NCBI RefSeq assembly: GCF_900635955.1
Contig: NZ_LR134201.1
Coordinates: forward strand, 2,232,001 to 2,296,000
Direction of reading: 5' to 3'
DNA length: 64,000 bases
From: Cedecea lapagei
GTDB taxonomy: Bacteria > Pseudomonadota > Gammaproteobacteria > Enterobacterales > Enterobacteriaceae
Below are positions 8,371 through 14,675 of this stretch, one piece after another. Position 1 is the stretch's first letter. Each line of letters opens with the position of its first letter. Below the pieces are notes generated by a model that worked only from the letters and a program-made list of their open reading frames with translations, was not told where the DNA came from and did no database searches. The translations under genes were made by a program, and so were the position numbers.

Positions 8371-9336
8371 TTACGCCAGGTTTTGCTGACTGAGCCAGCG
8401 ATCGTTAAACATTTTTGATAAGTATTTATTGCCGCTGTCGCAGGCGAAAGTGACCACGCGCTTTGGCGTGCGCTGCGCCTGGCAGTAACGCAGCGCGGCG
8501 GCCAGCAGAGTCCCCGTTGAAGAACCTGCAAGTATCCCTTCGTGGGTTAACAGCGCGCGGGCGGTAGCAAACGCCTCCCGGTCACTGATGCGGTAGGCAT
8601 GCTGTACGCGTTCGAAGTCGGCGAGCGCTGGCACAAAGTCTTCGCCAATGCCTTCCACCAGCCAGCTCCCCACTTCACCGTATTGGCCGTGCTCAACCAC
8701 GTCTGCAAGAATAGATCCGCAAGGATCGGCGAGGACAAATTCGGTTTGCGGCGAATGCTGGTGGAAAAATTGCTGCAGGCCCCCCAGCGTACCGCCGGAG
8801 CCAACGCCGACAACGATGGCGTCGATGTGCCCCTCGGTCTGCTCCCAAAGCTCAACCGCAGTGCCGGTGGTATGCGCAAGCGGGTTAGCCAGGTTTGAAA
8901 ACTGGTCGATGTAAAAGCTGCCGGGAATATCCGCCGCCAGCCGCAGGGCATAATCCTGGTAATATTCAGGATGGCCTTTGGTCACGTCGGAACGGGTCAG
9001 GCGCACGTCCACACCCAGCGCTCGCAGGTGGAAGATTTTCTCCTGGCTCATTTTGTCCGGCACCACCAGTATCAGTGGGTAGCCTTTTTGCGTGGCAATC
9101 AGCGCCAGCCCAAGCCCGGTATTGCCCGCCGTTGCTTCAATAATCGTGCCGCCGGGCAGCAGCTTGCCGCTGCGTTCGGCGTGTTCAATCATCGACAGGG
9201 CAACGCGATCTTTAATCGAGCCACCAGGATTTTGGTTTTCCAGCTTAAGCAGAAGCTCACAGCTGCCGGTATCGAGGTGATTGAGCCGCAACAGCGGAGT
9301 GTGGCCTATCAGGTCCAGTACGGAATCAGCGATCAT
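8371..9336 (-). CDS. mtcB: Cystathionine beta-synthase / cysteine-synthase family PLP enzyme (MtcB-like)
   Basis: The 321-residue protein is a fold-type II PLP enzyme. The lysine motif NQNPGGSIKDRVAL places the Schiff-base lysine at residue 42, EATAGNTGLGLALIA (about 68-82) is the substrate loop, and GVGSGGTLGG (about 176-185) binds the PLP phosphate. It lacks the C-terminal CBS domains of eukaryotic cystathionine beta-synthase, like bacterial MccA/MtcB. It should join serine or O-acetylserine with homocysteine to give cystathionine for the gamma-lyase encoded next. A MetR-like site lies just upstream of the ATG. O-acetylserine sulfhydrylase activity is the alternative. Confidence 0.85.
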   Translation of the reverse strand: MIADSVLDLIGHTPLLRLNHLDTGSCELLLKLENQNPGGSIKDRVALSMIEHAERSGKLLPGGTIIEATAGNTGLGLALIATQKGYPLILVVPDKMSQEKIFHLRALGVDVRLTRSDVTKGHPEYYQDYALRLAADIPGSFYIDQFSNLANPLAHTTGTAVELWEQTEGHIDAIVVGVGSGGTLGGLQQFFHQHSPQTEFVLADPCGSILADVVEHGQYGEVGSWLVEGIGEDFVPALADFERVQHAYRISDREAFATARALLTHEGILAGSSTGTLLAAALRYCQAQRTPKRVVTFACDSGNKYLSKMFNDRWLSQQNLA

Positions 9337-9348
9337 CGTTATCTCACA

Positions 9349-9367
9349 ACATGAAAAGTGTTCATGT
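9349..9367. promoter_or_regulatory. Perfect dyad matching the MetR consensus upstream of mtcB
   Basis: ACATGAA and TTCATGT are separated by 5 bases; the core at 9352-9364 is TGAA-N5-TTCA, the published MetR recognition pattern (MetR is the homocysteine-responsive LysR-type activator of methionine genes). It starts 13 bases upstream of the mtcB ATG, so it may lie in the leader or overlap the promoter. The sequence match is direct; MetR control is inferred. Confidence 0.55.
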
Positions 9368-9534
9368 GTGGATGATAGGGCGGTGAATTACCGCTTATAA
9401 AGAACATAAACCCGTCGTTTAGATCTGAAAGTAATATAATGTGCTGTTTTGGCGGTAGGGAAGGAAAGCCGTTCGGATGTCCGGAATGGGGGATGGCTAA
9501 ATACGGCAATGTTTAGCGATTTATGGCGATTTTT

Positions 9535-9566
9535 TAAACAAAAAAGCCAGCGACTTATGCGCTGGC
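9535..9566 (-). terminator. Rho-independent terminator of the Rrf2 gene
   Basis: GCCAGCG (9546-9552) and CGCTGGC (9560-9566) form a 7-bp stem with a 7-base loop. On the minus strand the stem is followed by TTTTTTGTTT. It lies 37 bases after the Rrf2 stop codon and separates that gene from the mtcBC operon, which therefore needs its own promoter in 9337-9530. Confidence 0.85.
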
Positions 9567-9602
9567 TGACTTTAAATCTGCAAAATTGTACTAAGCGCGA
9601 GG

Positions 9603-10109
9603 CTAGCTACTGCGGCGGTCGCGGATCCAGTCCTGCACCTCAATAGCAAACTCGTCCGGAGCCTTTCGGTACATACGGCGAGCCAGATCCAGCACGGTAT
9701 GCTGGGCCAGCGCCTCTTCCATGCGCTGCTGGGCGATGTTCATCACGGCCCGTACGCCGCAGAGTCCTTCGCAGGCCCATTCTGGCGGTTTTTCATCAAA
9801 AACCGCCAGCCGCTGGCGTATTTCTTTGCAGTCGAAAATGCTTTTCTCACCGTCGATGGCTTCCACAATGTCCAGCACGCTGATCTGGTCAGGCGGGCGG
9901 GAAAGGGTAAAGCCGCCGCCTTTGCCTTCGCTGCTGATGACGAGTCCCGCTCTGGAGAGCCTGGTGAAAATTTTACCGAGATAGTCGTACGGCACGCCCT
10001 GTAGCTCGGCGATTTCACGCACGTTCATTTCGCGGCCTTCGCCTTTACCATCCACCATGCATATCAGGCTGTGAATCCCGTACTCCACGCCTGAACTGTA
10101 AAACGCCAT
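9603..10109 (-). CDS. Rrf2 family transcriptional regulator with three conserved-position cysteines
   Basis: The 168-residue protein has an Rrf2-type winged helix-turn-helix at about residues 1-75 (VREIAELQGVPYDYLGKIFT is the recognition helix; KGGGFTLSRP is the wing). Three cysteines follow at 94, 113 and 117 (FDCK, WACEGLCGV), the region where IscR, NsrR and RirA bind an iron-sulfur cluster, so redox, NO or iron sensing is plausible. The residual Cys17 lies in helix 1. It is divergent from the NDH-2-like gene with a 25-bp dyad between them, and it has its own terminator. A CymR-like cysteine role was considered because mtcBC is downstream, but mtcBC carries a different motif. Confidence 0.88.
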   Translation of the reverse strand: MAFYSSGVEYGIHSLICMVDGKGEGREMNVREIAELQGVPYDYLGKIFTRLSRAGLVISSEGKGGGFTLSRPPDQISVLDIVEAIDGEKSIFDCKEIRQRLAVFDEKPPEWACEGLCGVRAVMNIAQQRMEEALAQHTVLDLARRMYRKAPDEFAIEVQDWIRDRRSS

Positions 10110-10196
10110 GCTGCCTCCGACCCGTTTAATCCAGGTAATGTAGGGATTTTGACCACGCTATGCAATCCATAACCCTGAAACCAGGCGCTGAAAATA

Positions 10197-10221
10197 AACT
10201 ACGAAAGATCTTGTCGTAGTT
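10197..10221. promoter_or_regulatory. 25-bp dyad between rrf2 and the NDH-2 gene, candidate Rrf2 operator
   Basis: Perfect 8-bp arms AACTACGA (10197-10204) and TCGTAGTT (10214-10221) flank a 9-base centre that is itself nearly palindromic (AAGATCTT plus one base). The overall length equals that of known Rrf2-family operators such as IscR type 1 and NsrR sites. It overlaps the -35 element of the predicted promoter for the plus-strand gene, so binding should repress it. Confidence 0.6.
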
Positions 10222-10239
10222 AACTCCGATAAGTATAGT
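10211..10239 (+). promoter_or_regulatory. Predicted sigma-70 promoter of the NDH-2-like gene
   Basis: A -35 element TTGTCG (10211-10216) and a -10 element TATAGT (10234-10239) are separated by exactly 17 bases. The expected start of transcription is near 10246, about 35 bases before the ATG at 10281. The -35 overlaps the right arm of the dyad. Confidence 0.6.
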
Positions 10240-10280
10240 CGCAGTCGTTGGCCACTGAGGGCCTTTAGCGGAGTAGAACC

Positions 10281-11483
10281 ATGCAACAGAAGATCCTGAT
10301 CCTTGGCGCCGGCTTCGCCGGTATGTGGGCGGCCCTGAGCGCGGCAAGACTGGCGGCAATGCACGACCGCGAAGATATTGAAATTACCGTGCTGGCCCCT
10401 CAGCCGGAGCTGCGCGTTCGCCCACGTTTCTACGAAACCGAGGTAGCTTCGCTGGTCGCTCCGCTTCAGCCGCTGTTTGACGTCACCGGCGTGACCTTTG
10501 TAAAGGGTGAAGCCCAGCGCATCGACAGCGTAAATCAGTGCGTCTGGTACCGGGACGAGCAGGGCAGCAGCACGCCTCGCCAGTACGACCGTCTGGTCCT
10601 GGCGACGGGCAGCAACCTGAAACGCGATCTGATTAAAGGTGCGGCGAAACATGCTTTCGACCTCGACCAGCTCGAGAGCGCGCTGCGTCTTGAGCAGCAT
10701 ATCGCTGCATTAGCGCAACAGCCTGAGAGCGAGGCCCGTAATACCGTAGTCGTCTGTGGCGGTGGGTTTACCGGCATTGAGATGGCCACTGAACTGCCAG
10801 GCAGGCTTCGTGCCGTTCTCGGCGATAAGGCAGCGACTCGCGTTATTGTGGTTGAGCGGGGCGATAAAATCGGTGGGCGTTACAGCAGCGAGCTGCGGGA
10901 TGTGATAGCCACGGCCAGCGAAGAACTTGATGTAGAGTGGCGTCTGAATGCCGAAGTCCATGAAGTTGATGCCGGTGGCATTGTTCTGGCCGACGGTGAA
11001 CGCATTGCATCCAGTACCGTCATTCTGACAGCAGGCGTACAGGCAAGTCCGTTAACGGAGCAGATTAGCGCTCCGCGTGATAAACAGGGTCGCCTGCACG
11101 TGGATGCATTTTTGCGGGTGGAAGGGCAGCCAGCCATTTTTGCTACCGGCGACGTCGCGCGTGCCGAGACGGATGATTTGGGGAATCTGGCGCTGATGAC
11201 CTGCCAGCATGCAATCATGCTCGGCCGTTTTGTTGGCTATAACGTTGCGGCAAGCCTCCTGGACGTGGCGCCTCTGCCATATCGACAGGTTAACTACGTC
11301 ACCTGCCTCGATCTCGGCAACTGGGGCGCGGTGTTTACCGAGGGCTGGGAGCAGAAGGTGACGAAGGTGCGTGAAGAGGCGAAGAAAATTAAGTTGTCGA
11401 TTACCCAGGAGCTGATTTACCCGCCGGTGGCAGACAGAAAAATTGCCTTTGAAACGGCGGATCCGTTAGCGCCGTTCGTCTAA
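10281..11483 (+). CDS. NAD(P)/FAD-dependent oxidoreductase, type II NADH dehydrogenase family
   Basis: The 400-residue flavoprotein starts MQQKILILGAGFAGMWAALSA, the FAD dinucleotide-binding fold. A second GxGxxG-like segment for NAD(P)H is at about 153-165 (TVVVCGGGFTGIEMATEL), and the FAD-contacting IFATGDVA is near 288. The arrangement is that of NDH-2 enzymes, which oxidise NADH and pass electrons to quinone at the inner membrane without pumping protons. It is shorter than E. coli Ndh (434 residues) and has no strong C-terminal membrane helix, so a soluble reductase role is also possible. A divergent Rrf2 regulator and a shared dyad suggest stress-responsive control. Confidence 0.85.
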   Translation: MQQKILILGAGFAGMWAALSAARLAAMHDREDIEITVLAPQPELRVRPRFYETEVASLVAPLQPLFDVTGVTFVKGEAQRIDSVNQCVWYRDEQGSSTPRQYDRLVLATGSNLKRDLIKGAAKHAFDLDQLESALRLEQHIAALAQQPESEARNTVVVCGGGFTGIEMATELPGRLRAVLGDKAATRVIVVERGDKIGGRYSSELRDVIATASEELDVEWRLNAEVHEVDAGGIVLADGERIASSTVILTAGVQASPLTEQISAPRDKQGRLHVDAFLRVEGQPAIFATGDVARAETDDLGNLALMTCQHAIMLGRFVGYNVAASLLDVAPLPYRQVNYVTCLDLGNWGAVFTEGWEQKVTKVREEAKKIKLSITQELIYPPVADRKIAFETADPLAPFV

Positions 11484-11522
11484 GCGACTTATCATGCTGC
11501 CAAATGTTTACCAGGAGGCAGC

Positions 11523-11843
11523 ATGGCTAACGACATCACCTTTTTCCGCCGTTTTGAACACGACATTGTTGCCGGGCTCAAAACCATCACCCTGCGGGAC
11601 AGCAGCGAATCACATTTTCAGCCCGGCCAGCGTTTACGCGTGGGCCGCTATGAAGACGACGTGTATTTCTGCACTATCGACGTCATCAGCGTAACGCCGG
11701 TGCTGCTTGACGATCTGGACGATGAGCACGCCCGCCAGGAGAACATGACGCTGGCAGAGCTCAAACAGGTGATTGGTGAAATCTATCCGGGCTTGAATGC
11801 GCTGTACGAAATATCATTCCGTCTGGTCAACCAGCCTGGCTAG
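11523..11843 (+). CDS. yqfB: N4-acetylcytidine amidohydrolase, ASCH domain (YqfB)
   Basis: This 106-residue single-domain protein matches E. coli YqfB (103 residues) along its whole length: NDITFFRRFEHDIVAGLKTI at the N-terminus and RQENMTLAELKQVI near residue 75. YqfB removes the acetyl group from N4-acetylcytidine and related N4-acylcytosines. The catalytic Lys and Thr correspond to Lys20 and Thr23 in GLKTITLRD, and the Glu of QENMTL is the likely third residue. The start has a strong AGGAGG ribosome-binding site (accaggaggcagcATG). A hairpin terminator follows within 10 bases of the stop. Confidence 0.93.
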   Translation: MANDITFFRRFEHDIVAGLKTITLRDSSESHFQPGQRLRVGRYEDDVYFCTIDVISVTPVLLDDLDDEHARQENMTLAELKQVIGEIYPGLNALYEISFRLVNQPG

Positions 11844-11848
11844 CGAAA

Positions 11849-11873
11849 ACACCCGAAACGTAGCTTCGGGTGT
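11849..11873 (+). terminator. Terminator after yqfB
   Basis: ACACCCGAA (11849-11857) pairs perfectly with TTCGGGTGT (11865-11873) around a 7-base loop, followed by a short T-rich stretch (CTGTCTT). It begins 6 bases after the yqfB stop. Confidence 0.75.
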
Positions 11874-11925
11874 CTGTCTTCATGACAAGGAAGCGTCTTT
11901 CTTCCTTAGATGTTAGCCCCAAGGG

Positions 11926-12147
11926 CTAGGCCGGCTGGCTTGCCTGCTTCAACATCTGGTAAAGCTCTTGTTTTACCCTCAGTTTTTCTTTCTTCATCTG
12001 CACGACTTCATCGTTATATCCCGTCCCTTGCGGCCCCTCCTTGCGCATAATCTCGCTGTCGAGACGGTTGTGTTTGTTGCACAGGCTGAGAAAGCGGGGG
12101 TTTTCGGACTTCAGGTGGGAAATCAAATCACGGTACTCAGGAAACAT
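11926..12147 (-). CDS. ydcH: YdcH family DUF465 small helical protein
   Basis: The 73-residue protein matches E. coli YdcH (74 residues): it starts MFPEYRDLISHLKSENPRFL and continues with the DUF465 signature HNRLDSEI and a basic helical stretch VVQMKKEKLRVKQELYQML. It is predicted to be two antiparallel helices forming a coiled coil. No biochemical role is established for the family. It is transcribed convergently with yqfB and stands alone; the ribosome-binding site AGGGAGG-like sequence lies just upstream of the ATG (minus strand of 12148-12160). Confidence 0.9.
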   Translation of the reverse strand: MFPEYRDLISHLKSENPRFLSLCNKHNRLDSEIMRKEGPQGTGYNDEVVQMKKEKLRVKQELYQMLKQASQPA

Positions 12148-12365
12148 GTCAGGCCTCCCTGGTCAGATGGTAGGTGAGTGGATGAACATCAAGCTGATGT
12201 CAACTTCAGTGTAGAACCTGATTTGTGATAAGGGAAAGGACAAAAATGCATCGTTTTGTTAATTTGCGATGCCGCCAGCACCGAACTGTAATAGATGTCA
12301 TTCCCATTTACATCGGGGGAAGGATAACGGCGCTAAATGATAAAGACACACCTCATCACGTACAC

Positions 12366-12390
12366 TAAGATATGTCTGTGATATATCTTA
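12366..12390. promoter_or_regulatory. Inverted repeat upstream of yqjH, candidate PadR/YqjI operator
   Basis: Perfect 8-bp arms TAAGATAT (12366-12373) and ATATCTTA (12383-12390) enclose 9 bases. It ends 19 bases before the preferred yqjH ATG at 12410. In E. coli yqjH is repressed by YqjI; here the PadR gene is downstream in the same operon, so this is a likely autoregulatory site. Confidence 0.55.
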
Positions 12391-12409
12391 CATGCTCAAA
12401 GGGTACGCT

Positions 12410-13165
12410 ATGACAACGCAAAAAAAGGCTAAAAAAGTGCCGGTTCGGGTTCGTAACGAACTGAAATTTCGTCAACTAACGGTAAAAACTAAAACGTTTA
12501 TCGCCAATACGTTCTACCGCGTGGTATTCACCAGCCCGCAGCTGGCAGACTTTTCCTCCCAGGGGTTTGACGACCATATTAAAGTCTTCTTCCCGGCGGA
12601 AAACGGAGTATTTACCCCGCCACAAATCACCAGCGAAGGGATTGTCTGGGGCGAAGGGGTTCGCCCGCAGTCGCGCGACTACACGCCGCTGGATTTTGAC
12701 GCCGAACGCGGTGAACTAACCCTGGATTTCTACCTGCACGATGGTGGCGTCGCCAGCGGCTGGGCGAAGAACGCACAGCCGAACGACAAGTTGTTCATCG
12801 GCGGCCCCCGTGGTTCTCTGGTCACCCCAACGGATTATCGCTGGCAGCTCTACATCACCGATGAAAGTGGGCTTCCTGCCGTTGGTCGTCGCCTGCAGTC
12901 CCTGAGCGCGGATGTTCAGGTCCAGGTGCTGGTGAACTGCCGCAATACTGACTGCCTCAGCTATTTGCCTGCAGCAAATGTCCGGGCGCTGAGCTATGAA
13001 GAGATCGCCGCATACCTGAAGCAGGTCGAGATCCCGGCAGAGGACTACTACATCTGGATTGTGGGTGAAGGAAAGCAGGCAAAAGCGCTGGGGGATTATT
13101 TGCTGGAACAACGCGGGCTTGATGCTGACCTGGTTCGCGCCGTCGCCTACTGGCATGATAAATAA
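12410..13165 (+). CDS. yqjH: NADPH-dependent ferric-chelate reductase, siderophore-interacting protein (YqjH)
   Basis: The protein (251 residues from this start) is a siderophore-interacting FAD/NADPH reductase that releases iron from imported ferric siderophores in the cytoplasm. It has the FAD domain signature RDYTPLDFD (about residues 88-96), HDGGVASGWA, and a C-terminal SIP domain ending YYIWIVGEGKQAK...RAVAYWHDK, all shared with E. coli YqjH (254 residues). The ATG at 12410 is chosen over 12392 because AAAGGG lies 8 bases upstream, and 12392 directly abuts the dyad. The stop is 11 bases before the PadR gene, so the two are co-transcribed. Confidence 0.93.
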   Translation: MTTQKKAKKVPVRVRNELKFRQLTVKTKTFIANTFYRVVFTSPQLADFSSQGFDDHIKVFFPAENGVFTPPQITSEGIVWGEGVRPQSRDYTPLDFDAERGELTLDFYLHDGGVASGWAKNAQPNDKLFIGGPRGSLVTPTDYRWQLYITDESGLPAVGRRLQSLSADVQVQVLVNCRNTDCLSYLPAANVRALSYEEIAAYLKQVEIPAEDYYIWIVGEGKQAKALGDYLLEQRGLDADLVRAVAYWHDK

Positions 13166-13176
13166 GGCGACCGACC

Positions 13177-13689
13177 ATGCGTATTCATCATGAACAAAAC
13201 CATCCGGAAGGGCGTGCCCGCCATCGCCGTGAACGCCTGTTTGACGCCAACGACATCCGCCTGCTGATTCTGCATCTTTTGGCTGGCGGCCCGGCGCACG
13301 GCTACGAGCTTATAAAGTCCATTGAAAGCCTGGCGAAAGGGGAATATGTGCCGAGCCCCGGCATTATTTATCCTAACCTGACGCTGATGGAGGAAATGGG
13401 CTTAATCACGGTGGGCGAAGGGCAGAGCGGGAAAAAATCCTTCACGCTGACGGCAGAAGGAAAAACCTCGCTTGAACAGCAGCAGTCCGAACTGGAAGCG
13501 GTGACCACCAGGCTGGCCACCCTCGGCGTTCTCGGCGGCAACCGCCGTTTACCCGAGGTACAGCGGGCGATTCATAACTTCAAAACGGCGCTGCACGCTA
13601 AACTGGGCAGCACTGAGCTTTCGAAAGAGACGCTGTACAAAATCATCGACACGCTGGATCAGGCGGCCAAAGACATCGAGCGTAGTTAG
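13177..13689 (+). CDS. yqjI: PadR family regulator related to YqjI, with short N-terminus
   Basis: The 170-residue protein has a PadR winged helix at about residues 25-100 (DIRLLILHLLAGGPAHGYELIKSIE, then SPGIIYPNLTLMEEMGLI) and a C-terminal helical dimerisation region. It resembles E. coli YqjI (207 residues), the nickel-responsive repressor of yqjH. The E. coli Cys/His-rich metal-binding N-terminal extension is largely missing: only a short stretch with four His and no Cys precedes the winged helix. In E. coli yqjI and yqjH are divergent; here they are in tandem. Metal sensing may therefore differ. The symbol is by homology and context. Confidence 0.85.
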   Translation: MRIHHEQNHPEGRARHRRERLFDANDIRLLILHLLAGGPAHGYELIKSIESLAKGEYVPSPGIIYPNLTLMEEMGLITVGEGQSGKKSFTLTAEGKTSLEQQQSELEAVTTRLATLGVLGGNRRLPEVQRAIHNFKTALHAKLGSTELSKETLYKIIDTLDQAAKDIERS

Positions 13690-13698
13690 TGTCAGCCA

Positions 13699-13722
13699 GG
13701 GCGTTGAGCTTTCAGCGCCCCG
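13699..13722 (+). terminator. Stem-loop after the yqjH-PadR operon
   Basis: GGGCGTTGA and TCAGCGCCC form an imperfect stem around a 3-4 base loop, 10 bases after the PadR stop codon. A distinct U-tract is lacking (GGCTTGCTATTT follows), so it may be a weak terminator or an mRNA-end structure. Confidence 0.45.
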
Positions 13723-13784
13723 GCTTGCTATTTAGCCTTCACAGCGTACCATACCGTTTTCAAAGTCGGAAAAGATGTGCCGCA

Positions 13785-14150
13785 GTGAACAATCCCGATA
13801 GCGTTTTTCAGCGCCTTATACGCTCCCCGTTTCGCCAGCGTTTCCAGCTCGGCCCAAAAGAACGCCAGTACTGTATCGATAAAGGCCCGGAAACCGTCAC
13901 CCGCCACGCCGAAGAGTTTATCGCCCTCCGCCTGGCACCTGCCGAGCCGAAAAACGACGGCAAACAAACGCCCATGCGCGGCCACCCGGTTTTTATTGCC
14001 CAACATGCCACGGCGACCTGCTGCAGAGGCTGCCTGGTTAAATGGCACGCGATACCGGCGGGAAGAGCGCTGACCGATGAAGAGCAGCGCTATGTGGTGG
14101 GCATTTTATATCGCTGGCTAACGGCACAAATGACGGGGCAAAAACCTTAA
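13785..14150 (+). CDS. DUF4186 domain protein
   Basis: From the GTG at 13785 the protein is 121 residues and fits the DUF4186 family: RSPFRQRFQLGPKERQY near the N-terminus, then HAEEFIALRLAPAEPKNDGK, TPMRGHPVFIAQHATATCC and CRGCLVKWHAIPAGRALT. The three cysteines in ATCCRGC and the histidines HPVF, QHAT and KWH suggest a metal site, but no function is known. The upstream ATG at 13689 would add 32 residues unlike the family and overlaps a hairpin; the GTG has a GGAAAAG-type ribosome-binding site. It may share transcription with the yqjH operon if the hairpin upstream is leaky. Confidence 0.8.
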   Translation: MNNPDSVFQRLIRSPFRQRFQLGPKERQYCIDKGPETVTRHAEEFIALRLAPAEPKNDGKQTPMRGHPVFIAQHATATCCRGCLVKWHAIPAGRALTDEEQRYVVGILYRWLTAQMTGQKP

Positions 14151-14169
14151 GCTCAATGCCGTAAGGGCA

Positions 14170-14628
14170 CTACTGTTTCACAGCAGCGGGGCGTGATTTT
14201 TCGAAGCGAATATCTTCGCCGTCTTGCTCACCCACCGGCTGCCAGCCGTGGCGTTGATAAAAGTTTGCAGCACGGCTGCCTGCTGCCGTTTCCAGCCAGA
14301 TGGTGGGCTGTTGGGCAAACAGAAACGCCTCGGCTTTTTTCAGCAGCAGCTTACCAACGCCCAGACCTTCAAACTGCGGCAGGACGAACATCGCAAACAG
14401 GCAGGCCTCTTCGGCAGTCACCATGGCAAAACCAGCGGGCTGACCATCAACGTCTGCCAGCCAGATGCATGGGGATTCGGCAATAATATCCGCAATAGTC
14501 TGCGGTGTGATGCCCATTTCCGCCATTTCTTCGCGCGAAAGATGGTTCTCATTGACGCTGGTACGGATGGAGAAAAGCGTCTCGATATCGTCCCGTGTGG
14601 CATCACGGAGGGTCAGGATAGGTGACAT
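14170..14628 (-). CDS. GNAT family N-acetyltransferase
   Basis: The 152-residue protein has a single GNAT fold: a conserved N-terminal strand ILTLRDATRDDIETLFSIR, the acetyl-CoA-binding motif A FVLPQFEGLGVGKLLLKKAEAFL (about 85-108, with the GLGVGK pyrophosphate loop), and motif B-like NFYQRHGWQPVGE near 130. It transfers an acetyl group from acetyl-CoA to an unidentified amine. The ATG has an AAGGA ribosome-binding site 9 bases upstream. It lies downstream of pqqU on the same strand, but a hairpin separates them. Confidence 0.9.
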   Translation of the reverse strand: MSPILTLRDATRDDIETLFSIRTSVNENHLSREEMAEMGITPQTIADIIAESPCIWLADVDGQPAGFAMVTAEEACLFAMFVLPQFEGLGVGKLLLKKAEAFLFAQQPTIWLETAAGSRAANFYQRHGWQPVGEQDGEDIRFEKSRPAAVKQ

Positions 14629-14647
14629 AAAATTCCTTTTTAAATGT

Positions 14648-14668
14648 CCCCCCGGCTTAGCCGGAGGG
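14648..14668 (-). terminator. Hairpin after pqqU
   Basis: On the minus strand CCTCCGGC, a 3-base loop and GCCGGGGGG form a stable G+C-rich stem about 10 bases beyond the pqqU stop, followed by ACATTTAAAAA. It probably ends the pqqU transcript, although the T tract is short. Confidence 0.55.
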
Positions 14669-14675
14669 AAAACGC

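Noticed and set aside
12331..12350. Fur box before yqjH
   Set aside because: Best alignment gives about 10 of 19 matches, no better than background in this A+T-rich stretch.
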